Assembly (NCBI GenBank): GCA_020633315.1
Contig: JACKDV010000009.1
Coordinates: forward strand, 233,465 to 297,464
Direction: 5' to 3'
DNA from: Myxococcales bacterium
GTDB taxonomy: Bacteria > Myxococcota_A > Polyangia > Nannocystales > Nannocystaceae
Length of the DNA: 64,000 nucleotides
Shown here piece by piece: positions 31,521-38,691 of this stretch. The number at the start of each line of letters is the position of its first letter. Positions within the stretch are counted from its first letter, which is position 1. A program made the position numbers and the translations under genes. The notes under the pieces were generated by a model. The model was not told the DNA's origin, did no database searches, and worked only from the letters and a program-made list of their open reading frames with translations.

Positions 31521-33175
31521 CCTGCGATCTCCATCTGGAAGGCGTCGCTGCTCACCACGGCCCACACCAGGTCGGAGACCGTGGAGTCGGGCGTGACGTG
31601 GTCGAGGCCGATCTCGGCCAGCATGCAGTCCTCCTGGGCGGTGGTGGCCCGGCCCAGGGCGTAGGTCACCAGCTTCTCGGCCACGCAGGTGGGGAAGGCC
31701 TCGCTCTGCGCGAGCGCCTGCGACAGCTCCACCGCGCCGCGGAAGTCGGTGCCGTCGGGGAGCGTGCCCAGGTCGTCCACGGGCTGGCCCTCCACGCTGG
31801 TGCGCCACTGCCCGAGCGCGTCGTAGCTCTCGAAGCCGAAGCCCAGCGGGTCGATGAGGTCGTGGCAGCTCGCGCAGCTCGGGTCCTGGCGGTGCCGCTC
31901 GAGGCGCTCGCGCTCGGTCTCGCCGGGCGAGGGATCGGGGGCGGGGGGGATCCCCGCGGGCGGAGGCGGCGGGGTGACGCACAGCAGCGCCTCGGCCAGC
32001 CACACCCCGCGCCGCACGATGTTGGGCTGCTGCGGCCCCGAGGTCATGGTGAGCACCGCGGGCATGGTGAGGATCCCGGCTCGCTGGGTGGGGTCGGTCT
32101 CGATGGGGACCAGCGCCGAGCCGGTGACGCCCTCCACCCCGTAGATGGCCGCGAGCTCCTCGTTGGCGAAGGTGCGGTTGCTGGTGAGCAGCTCGAGCAT
32201 GCTGCCGTCGCGCGCCCGCAGGTCCTCGAAGAACAAGCGGGTCTCCTCGAGCATCTCGTCGCGCAGGGCGTCGGAGTACTGCGGGAAGGCGTCGGGGTCG
32301 GGGGTGGCCGCGGCGAGCTTGCCCAGCTGCAGCCACTGCACCACGAAGCTGTTGTAGAGCGCCTCCGAGCGCGGGTCGGCCAGCATGCGGTCGAGCTCGG
32401 CCCGCAGCGCGTCGGGGTCGTGCAGCTCCCCGGCCTCGGCGCGATCGAGCAGCGCGTCGTCGGGGGTGCTGCCCCACACGAAGTAGGACAGCCGCGAGGC
32501 CAGGGCGTAGTCGTCCAGCGGGACCCGCTCGCCTGCCTGCAGGCGGCCCATCGAGTCGGCGGGCACGCTCAGGTACAGGAACTGCGGGGCCATCAGCATC
32601 GCCTGCAGCGCGTGCTCGATGCCGGCCGCGAAGCCGTCACCCTCGTCCTCGGCGAAGGCCACCAGCGTCATCAGGTCGTCGAGCTCGGCCTCGGTGGGCG
32701 GGCGTCGGTACACCCGCCGCGCCAGCGACCGCAGGGTGTCGCGGGCGCAGCTGGGCACCACCGAGGGATCGCAGGCGATGATCTGGCCCGCGTCGTTGGC
32801 CATCGCCTCGGCCGCGACCTCCTCGGCCGCGTCGAGCAGCAGCGACGCGAGCTGGGGGCTGATGGTGAGGCTCTTGGCGTTGTTGTCGAAGCCGCCGGTG
32901 GAGGAGTCGGGAGGGAAGCGCTGGGCCGGGGCCGAGCTCACCCCGAACAGGTCGCGGACGGTGCGGTCGTACTCGGCCCGGGTCAGCCGTCGCAGGCCCA
33001 CGCGGCCGGGCGCCTGCTCGCAGGCCCCCACGCCGTCGGTGTCCTCGTCGCCGCCGGTGCCGTCCTCTCCGTCGGTGTCGGCGGAGGGTCCCGGGTCGTC
33101 CTTGCAGGCGGCCGCGGTCAGCAGCAGGCCCACGGCCAGCATCCGCACGGCCTCGATCGAGCAATTGCGCACCAT
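31517..33175 (-). CDS. DUF1592-family lipoprotein (DUF1587/1595/1592/1588/1585)
   Basis: A 552-residue lipoprotein with the full set of planctomycete/myxobacterial domains in order: lipobox T-A-A-A-C-K, Gly/Asp linker, LRRLTRAEYDRTVRDLFG (DUF1587), LRSLARRVYRRPPTEAE (DUF1595), ALASRLSYFVWGSTPDD...LADPRSEALYNSFVVQWLQL (DUF1592), MLTSGPQQPNIVRRGVWL with CASCHDLIDPLGFGFESYDALG (DUF1588) and YALGRATTAQED (DUF1585). The C-x-x-C-H in DUF1588 could hold haem c but is a single site. It is coupled to the DUF1552 gene and lies 206 nt downstream of an ECF sigma gene. Family function is not established. Confidence 0.93.
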   Translation of the reverse strand: MVRNCSIEAVRMLAVGLLLTAAACKDDPGPSADTDGEDGTGGDEDTDGVGACEQAPGRVGLRRLTRAEYDRTVRDLFGVSSAPAQRFPPDSSTGGFDNNAKSLTISPQLASLLLDAAEEVAAEAMANDAGQIIACDPSVVPSCARDTLRSLARRVYRRPPTEAELDDLMTLVAFAEDEGDGFAAGIEHALQAMLMAPQFLYLSVPADSMGRLQAGERVPLDDYALASRLSYFVWGSTPDDALLDRAEAGELHDPDALRAELDRMLADPRSEALYNSFVVQWLQLGKLAAATPDPDAFPQYSDALRDEMLEETRLFFEDLRARDGSMLELLTSNRTFANEELAAIYGVEGVTGSALVPIETDPTQRAGILTMPAVLTMTSGPQQPNIVRRGVWLAEALLCVTPPPPPAGIPPAPDPSPGETERERLERHRQDPSCASCHDLIDPLGFGFESYDALGQWRTSVEGQPVDDLGTLPDGTDFRGAVELSQALAQSEAFPTCVAEKLVTYALGRATTAQEDCMLAEIGLDHVTPDSTVSDLVWAVVSSDAFQMEIAG

Positions 33176-33381
33176 CTCGTCCCCCGAGGCCGTCCTGCGG
33201 CCTCCACGGGTGGGTCGCGTGAGCGGCCGCCGGATTACGGGATGACGGTAGAAAAGTGTACGACCCCCTCCGGGGCCTGCACCGAGTGCCGAGTTGGTGA
33301 GCCCCCCGACGCTTCGGCCTCCGACCCGGCCTCGAGCCGGGGCGCCGCGCGAGCCCTCCTCCGCGGGCTCGCGGCGGGAGC

Positions 33382-33993
33382 TCAGGTCCCGCCGACCAGC
33401 GCTCGGATCTCCCGCACCCAGGTCTCCATCCCGCCGATCGCGGCGTCGCGCTGGGACGGGTCCTTGCTGAGCCGGGCCAGCTCCGCCTGCAGTGCCTCTC
33501 GGCCCCGCCGCAGCCGGCTCTTGACCGTGCCCTGGGGGATCTCCATCACCGCGGCCAGCTCCGCGGTGGTCATGTCCTCCCAGTAGTGCAGCTCGATCGC
33601 GATCTGCAGGTCGACGGGGATCCGCCGCATGGCCTCGAGCAGCAGGCGGTGCTCCGCCTTCCTCGCCATCACCGAGCTGGGCCGCGGGTCGACGTCGGCC
33701 ACCGAGCTCTGGGACGAGTCGAAGTCGATGCGGTTGGTGCCCTTGCGCCGCAGGTGGTGCAGCAGCCGGTGGCGCGCCACCCCGAACAGGTAGGCGCGGA
33801 AGGGCGCGTCCCCCCGGAAGCGCTCCCGGCTGCGCACGCACTCGAGCATGGTGTTCTGGATCAGGTCCTCGTAGTCGTCGGGAGCCTTGGCCCGGAAGAA
33901 GCGATACAGCGGATCGAAGTAGCGCCGGTACAGCGACTCTCCCGCGGCCTGATCGCCCTTCACCCAGGCTCCGAACAACTCGGCGTCGTCCAT
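33382..33993 (-). CDS. ECF RNA polymerase sigma factor
   Basis: A 203-residue sigma-70 family protein. Region 2: LYRRYFDPLYRFFRAKAPDDYEDLIQNTMLECV, RFRGDAPFRAYLFGVARHRLLHHLRR. Region 4: LLEAMRRIPVDLQIAIELHYWEDMTTAELAAVMEIPQGTVKSRLRRGREAL. A C-terminal extension of ~30 residues (KDPSQRDAAIGGMETWVREIRALVGGT) follows. No anti-sigma gene is adjacent. The ATG at 33993 places region 2 normally; TACCCT lies 9 nt upstream on the same strand (complement of 34003-34008). Next to the DUF1592/DUF1552 pair, which it might control: the 206-nt gap before them has an AT-richer patch (33234-33262). Confidence 0.93.
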   Translation of the reverse strand: MDDAELFGAWVKGDQAAGESLYRRYFDPLYRFFRAKAPDDYEDLIQNTMLECVRSRERFRGDAPFRAYLFGVARHRLLHHLRRKGTNRIDFDSSQSSVADVDPRPSSVMARKAEHRLLLEAMRRIPVDLQIAIELHYWEDMTTAELAAVMEIPQGTVKSRLRRGREALQAELARLSKDPSQRDAAIGGMETWVREIRALVGGT

Positions 33994-34042
33994 GCGCACG
34001 CAAGGGTAGCGCATGGCCTCGGTCGAGGGGCCCACGCCCGGG

Positions 34043-34714
34043 CTACTCCTCTTCGTCCCTCACGCACAGGCAGCCGCAGACGGTCTCGCGCTCGCTGTGG
34101 CCGCCGTTGGGCAGGTTGGCATTCCAGTCCAGGTGCCCCATCCCCACGTACGAGCCCCAGACCATCTCCGTGTCGATGAAGGTGTAGTTGTCGACGGGGT
34201 AGGTGACGTTGTCGCCCTCGAATTCGGCCGCGACTCCGCCCCACAGGTAGCAGACGCGATCGCAGCAGCCCAGCTCGACGTCGGAGCAGCTGTCCAGCGA
34301 GTCGAGGACGGGAACGTCGTAGGGGTACTGCTGCAGGAAGCCGTCGCAGACCGACTGCGGGACGTACGGGAGGTTGTTCGAGTACGGGGAGACGCCGTTG
34401 GCGTCGACCAGGATCATGTCGGGATCGCCCGCGGGGTCGGGGGTCCACAGGTAGGCCAGGTCGGTGGGGCCGTGCAGCGAGAAGCCCGACTTCGGCTTGA
34501 GCTCGCCCACCGGCTGCAGCGGGATGCTGAAGCTGACCTTCACTGGGTCATCGGTGGGGATGCCCGCCGTGATGGGCAGGCCATCGCGGAGCTCGAGCTC
34601 TTCGGGCTCGCCGAGCTCGGAGTCGGGCTCGTCGCATCCACCCAGGGCGAGGATGGCGAGGACGCCCGAGGAGCGGAGGCGGAAGGAGCGGAGGATGGTG
34701 GCAAGGTGATGCAT
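34043..34714 (-). CDS. Lipoprotein of unknown function
   Basis: A 223-residue lipoprotein (lipobox L-A-L-G-G-C). A Glu/Leu-rich linker is followed by a compact domain with ~9 Cys in the second half (SVCDGF, LDSCSDVELGCCDRVCYLWGG, ETVCGCLCV). Strand-like patches (VKVSFSIPLQPVG, DMILVDANGVSPYSNNLPYVP) suggest a beta fold. No family recognised. A purine-rich site (gggaga) lies ~10 nt before the ATG at 34714. Its stop is only 50 nt from the sigma gene start, same strand, so transcription may continue into it. Confidence 0.7.
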   Translation of the reverse strand: MHHLATILRSFRLRSSGVLAILALGGCDEPDSELGEPEELELRDGLPITAGIPTDDPVKVSFSIPLQPVGELKPKSGFSLHGPTDLAYLWTPDPAGDPDMILVDANGVSPYSNNLPYVPQSVCDGFLQQYPYDVPVLDSLDSCSDVELGCCDRVCYLWGGVAAEFEGDNVTYPVDNYTFIDTEMVWGSYVGMGHLDWNANLPNGGHSERETVCGCLCVRDEEE

Positions 34715-34914
34715 GGCTGGTCTCCCTTCGAGACGGGGCCGGGCCGTGGCCTGCCGTCGTCTCATCATCACCGGTCCCCCAGGGCCGCGGGTGGATCACG
34801 ACTTTCTTCGAAGGCCACGCCCCGTCGACCCGGGCCACGCGGGGCTCGGTCTCGGGACCGCCGTGCGCAGGGCGAGCGGCGGGCATGAATCGGGTTTCAT
34901 TCGAGTGCTCGGGC

Positions 34915-37734
34915 TCAGCCTCCCGCGTCGGCTCCTCCCGTCGCGATGCCCTCCAGGCCCTGGGCGGCTCGCCAGGCGTCGATCTCGGCCGCGAGCGCGC
35001 CCGAGCCCTCGCCCTGGGCCCGGGCGAGCTCGGCCAGCGCCCCCCGGCTGAGCGAGTCCGCCTCCGCCCGCCTCGCGGGATCGCTCTGGAGGATCGCGCG
35101 AGCCAGGAAGAACGCGGCCTCTCCGCGCCACATGGGGCTGAGCTGCGCGTTGGCGACCAGCGCCTCGTGGGCCTTGCCCAGGGTGCCGACCGCAGCCTCG
35201 GTCTGGCCCAGGGCCAGCTCCAGCTTGCCCACGGTGATCTTGAACGCGGCCGAGTAGGGGTGGTCCTCGCCGAGCGAGGCGTCGATGATCTCGAGCGCGC
35301 GGCGGGCATGGGCCAGCCCCGGCTCGTAGGCTTCCTGCTCGTACTCGAGCTCGGCGAGCTGGTCGAGCGACGGGGCCAGCGACACGTGCGTGGGTCCGTA
35401 CAGCTCCTGCTCGATGGCGATGCTGGTCTCGAAGGCCTCGCGCGCGGCCGCGAGCTCGCCCTGCTCCTGCAGGACCGAGGCCAGCCCGCTGGTGACCAGC
35501 GCCGAGCGCAGGGTGCGAGGGCCGAGGCTCGCGGTGTAGATCCGCTGCGCCTCCTGGTAGCTGCGGCGGGCGCCCTCCAGGTCGCCCGCGAGCCGACGCG
35601 CATGGCCGAGGTTGGCCACGGTGTCCCCCACCATCGGGTCGTCGGGCCCGAGCAGCGCCCGCTGTCGATCGAGGGTCTGCTCCAGCACCGCGATCGCATC
35701 CTTGGGCCGGTCGAAGTCGAGCAGCAGCTTGCCTCGCTGCGAGCCCAGCCTCCACATCATGCCGTGCTCCGCTCGCCCCTCGGCGCGCAGGGCCTGCTCG
35801 CCCGCCTCGAGCCGCTGCAGCGCGTCGTCCATGCGCCCGGCGGCGGCGAGCAGCTCCGACTCCTCGATGTCGAGCATGGCCCCCCGCACGGCCGGCTCCA
35901 CGCTGTTGCGAGCGCAGGCCCGGCCCAGGGCGAGCAGCAGCGCCGCGTCGACGGGCTCGGGAGCGCCGATGCGGCGGGCGTAGAGCATCAGCGACACCGC
36001 ATGGGCGGCGAGGGTGAAGTCTCGCGACTCGATCGCGAGAGCCAGCGCTCGCTGCAGCTCGGCGATCGCCCCCTCGCCGGTCCCCACGCTCAGCTCGTGG
36101 CCCACGCGGAAGTCGATCGCGGCCGCCTCCACGTAGAGCAGCCCTGCGTCGTGGGCCTGCTGCTCCACCTGCCGCAGCTGCTCGATCGCAGCCGCGTGGT
36201 CCCCCTGGGCGGCCCGCAGCTCCGCCTGGTCGATGCGCTCGTTGGCGCGGCTCGCCTCGATCCACGACTCGAGGCTCCGCGTCTTCTCGTTGTGCGTGGC
36301 GCCGGCGTCGACCAGCTGGTGGGTGCGGATGTGCTCGGCCTCGCACTCGGCGATCGGCGGCAGGGCCTCGGCGATCGAGACCGCCTGGCGCAGGATCGCG
36401 CCGTCGTGCGCCCGCAGCCGCTCCACCAGGCCGTGCAGGGCGTTGCGTCGGCGGTCCAGGCACACGGTCCGCAGCTCGAACAGCTCGGCCGACTGGCCCC
36501 CCTCGTGGTGGGTGGCCTCGCACGACGCCCGCCGCATCGCGCTCCAGTCGTGGGCGTACTGGTCGAGCAGCGCCGTGACCCGCGACGCCCGGGCCTCGGT
36601 GCCCGTGGTCAGCAGGGGCCTGCGCACCGCCTCGCGGGTCTCGTCGGACCAGGTCTCGTCGAGGGCTCGCTCGGCGCCCTCGCAGGGGTCGAGGGGATCG
36701 TCGGCCACGGCGTAGCCCACGACGCCGGCCGACACGGCGGCCAGGGCCCCCACCGCCCACCACTTGCGTCGCCGCCGGCGGGCCATCGCGTGCTCGAGGC
36801 GGTCGACCAGCACGGCCATCGAGTCGTGGCGCTGCGGCGGGGCCAGGCTCAGGCCCACCAGCAGCGCGCGAACGATCGGCCGGGGCAGGTCGCTGCGGGC
36901 GTGGGCCCGACCGAGCACGCCCGGCTCCTCGAACGGCAGGCCGTCCTCTCGCCGGTAGGGCGGGGCGCCGAACAGCGCGTCGTAGAGCGCCACGCAGTAG
37001 GCGAACTGATCGCTGCGCGGCGACACGGGCAGGCCCAGGCGCTGCTCGGGCGCCATGTAGCGGGGCGTGCCCGCGATCACGCTGTGCAGGGTGGTCGAGT
37101 CGGTCTCGATGGTCGACGACAGCAGTGACTCCGGCTCGAGCTCCGTGCGGGCCTCGGTCCAGCGCACCAGGCCGAAGTCGGACACCTGGGGGCGGCCGTC
37201 GGGGCCGATGAGCACGTTGTCCGGCTTGAAGTCGCAGTGGACGAGCCCCGCGGCGTGGGCCGCATGCAGGCCCCGCCCGGCGCCCACGAACATCGAGGTG
37301 ATCTCGGTCCAGTGCCGCCGGCGCAGCCTCAGCCACTGCCGCAGCGTGTGGCCCTCCACCAGCTCCATGGCCACGTAGAAGGCGTCGCCGTAGCCGCCGC
37401 TGTCGTACACGGTGACCACGTTGGGGTGACGCACACCGGCCGCGGCGCGGGCCTCTCGCTCGAGGCTGCGGCGGGCCCGGTCGATCTCGTCCTCGTCGCC
37501 CCCGAGGTCGCGCACCACCTTGATCGCGACCTTGCGCCGCAGCTGCGGATCCACGGCGGAGTAGACGACCCCCATGCCCCCTTGGCCGATGCGCTCGGCG
37601 ATCTGGAAGCGGCCGATCTCCACCGGCTGCAGCGGGCCGGCGAAGAGCTGGGCCCGGATGGCCTCGAAGGCCACGTTGCGCTCGAGATCGTGGCTCGCGT
37701 GCGCACGCGGGTCGCTCTTGGTCTCGGAGAGCAT
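34915..37734 (-). CDS. Ser/Thr kinase with TPR sensor tail, HCD catalytic loop
   Basis: A 939-residue membrane protein. Kinase: GQGGMG (50-55), VAIK with K72, catalytic loop LVHCDFKPDN with H166-C167-D168, DFG (186-188), then a Glu/Ser/Thr-rich insert of ~30 residues before AGTPRYMAPE. Cys replaces the usual Arg before the catalytic Asp (non-RD); other catalytic residues are present. One TM helix follows a basic run (~325-343). The long C-terminus is helical with many TPR-like units (LGPDDPMVGDTVANLGHARRLAGDLEGARRSY; GPTHVSLAPSLDQLAELEYEQEAYEPGLAHARRALEI), as in Pkn-TPR proteins. ATG 37734 fits a TATGAT at 37753-37758 (complement); an alternative ATG at 37842 overlaps the upstream small ORF. 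Confidence 0.9.
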   Translation of the reverse strand: MLSETKSDPRAHASHDLERNVAFEAIRAQLFAGPLQPVEIGRFQIAERIGQGGMGVVYSAVDPQLRRKVAIKVVRDLGGDEDEIDRARRSLEREARAAAGVRHPNVVTVYDSGGYGDAFYVAMELVEGHTLRQWLRLRRRHWTEITSMFVGAGRGLHAAHAAGLVHCDFKPDNVLIGPDGRPQVSDFGLVRWTEARTELEPESLLSSTIETDSTTLHSVIAGTPRYMAPEQRLGLPVSPRSDQFAYCVALYDALFGAPPYRREDGLPFEEPGVLGRAHARSDLPRPIVRALLVGLSLAPPQRHDSMAVLVDRLEHAMARRRRRKWWAVGALAAVSAGVVGYAVADDPLDPCEGAERALDETWSDETREAVRRPLLTTGTEARASRVTALLDQYAHDWSAMRRASCEATHHEGGQSAELFELRTVCLDRRRNALHGLVERLRAHDGAILRQAVSIAEALPPIAECEAEHIRTHQLVDAGATHNEKTRSLESWIEASRANERIDQAELRAAQGDHAAAIEQLRQVEQQAHDAGLLYVEAAAIDFRVGHELSVGTGEGAIAELQRALALAIESRDFTLAAHAVSLMLYARRIGAPEPVDAALLLALGRACARNSVEPAVRGAMLDIEESELLAAAGRMDDALQRLEAGEQALRAEGRAEHGMMWRLGSQRGKLLLDFDRPKDAIAVLEQTLDRQRALLGPDDPMVGDTVANLGHARRLAGDLEGARRSYQEAQRIYTASLGPRTLRSALVTSGLASVLQEQGELAAAREAFETSIAIEQELYGPTHVSLAPSLDQLAELEYEQEAYEPGLAHARRALEIIDASLGEDHPYSAAFKITVGKLELALGQTEAAVGTLGKAHEALVANAQLSPMWRGEAAFFLARAILQSDPARRAEADSLSRGALAELARAQGEGSGALAAEIDAWRAAQGLEGIATGGADAGG

Positions 37735-37752
37735 CGGGTCGGCTCGGCCCCG

Positions 37753-37758
37753 ATCATA
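37753..37758 (-). promoter_or_regulatory. TATGAT -10-like element before kinase-TPR gene
   Basis: A near-perfect -10 (TATGAT on the minus strand) ending 18 nt before the ATG at 37734. It argues for the shorter of the two kinase starts. Confidence 0.5.
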
Positions 37759-37838
37759 GCGGAGCGAGCCCGTGGGTCGGGAGCCGTGGCCGCCCCCGGG
37801 CGAGACGAGGACGGGCCCGGGTCGCGCGGGAGCGAGCG

Positions 37839-38075
37839 TCATCGGGCTCCCTCGGCGGGCGGGTCGTCCGGACCGTCCCGCGGCGCGTCCTCGTCTCGCC
37901 CGGGCTCGGCCGAGTCTCGGGCGTCGTCGTCCGCGGGCTCGACCGTGGTCCCGCTGCGATCGGTGACCTCGAGGAACAGCGCGTCCACGATGGAGATGGC
38001 CGGCCGCGCGTCGTGCTGCGGCGCGGGGGGCAGGGGTCCCATGAGGATCGAGAAGGCGAGCGAGAGGCCGTGCAT
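37839..38075 (-). CDS. Small ORF, acidic tail, uncertain
   Basis: A 78-residue frame with a hydrophobic start (MHGLSLAFSILMGPLPP), a short apolar part (ISIVDALFLEV) and a tail dominated by Asp, Glu, Pro and Arg. Its stop overlaps a possible upstream start of the kinase gene (ATGA at 37839-37842), which would make sense in an operon, but the kinase more likely starts at 37734. No homologue known to me; could be chance. Confidence 0.35.
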   Translation of the reverse strand: MHGLSLAFSILMGPLPPAPQHDARPAISIVDALFLEVTDRSGTTVEPADDDARDSAEPGRDEDAPRDGPDDPPAEGAR

Positions 38076-38164
38076 GGCGATGAGTCCCGCGGGGGCGAGC
38101 GAGGAGGACGGGGAGCCACCGCCCCCGGTGATCCGGTGGCTCCCTGGTCCGGCGGCGGACGGTC

Positions 38165-38464
38165 CTACAGGCAGTTGTCGGAGGTGTCGGCGCACTTGGT
38201 CTCGACGCACTTGCCCAGGTCGTTGGTGCCCTCGGCCCGGCAGGCGTCGACGATCTGGCAGAGCTGGCTGGTGCAGGGCTGCGCCGTGCTGCCGCCGGTG
38301 GGATCGCTGGTGCCCGCGCTCTCGGCCCAGGCGATCGCCGCCTCGATGACGTCCTCGGCCACGGACAGCGAGTCCTGGGTCTGCAGCAGCTCTTCCTCGC
38401 AGGTCGGGCCGCCGGTGGGATCGCTGACGAAGGAGAGGATGGATGCGATGAGGATGGTCTTCAT
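38165..38464 (-). CDS. Small exported Cys-containing protein
   Basis: A 99-residue protein: short signal sequence (MKTILIASILSFV), then a helix (EEELLQTQDSLSVAEDVIEAAIAWAE) and a C-terminal part with six Cys (QPCTSQLCQIVDACRAEGTNDLGKCVETKCADTSDNCL). The motif SDPTGG occurs twice (after the signal and at ~54). Possibly a disulfide-bonded secreted factor. Start ATG 38464 with the purine-rich ccagagacaagg sequence upstream on the minus strand. No family recognised. Confidence 0.65.
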   Translation of the reverse strand: MKTILIASILSFVSDPTGGPTCEEELLQTQDSLSVAEDVIEAAIAWAESAGTSDPTGGSTAQPCTSQLCQIVDACRAEGTNDLGKCVETKCADTSDNCL

Positions 38465-38680
38465 GGTGTTGGTCCTTGTCTCTGGCGAGGTTGGGCCCCG
38501 GCCTTGCCGCCCGTGTGTGGCTCGGCGGGCTCGAGGCGTCTTGCTCTTCCTGGTCCGCGAGCTGCCGCTTCGGATCACGAAAAAATGCGGGGCACCGTCG
38601 ACGGCGGGTTGCCCTGGTCGCCGCTCGGGGTCCGCGCCGGGCCGAGCCGAGGCGCCGGGGCAGCCGCCGACGGGTGGCCG

Positions 38681-38686
38681 TATAGT
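38681..38686 (+). promoter_or_regulatory. TATAGT -10-like element before recQ-like gene
   Basis: TATAGT ends 5 nt before the GTG at 38692, so the transcript would begin at or next to the start codon. No good -35 is seen. Confidence 0.45.
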
Positions 38687-38691
38687 CCGGC

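Noticed and set aside
31950..31975. C-x-x-C-H in the DUF1592 protein as a cytochrome c haem site
   Set aside because: The motif CASCH is a standard part of DUF1588 and there is only one, with no other sign of a cytochrome fold; kept only as a note.
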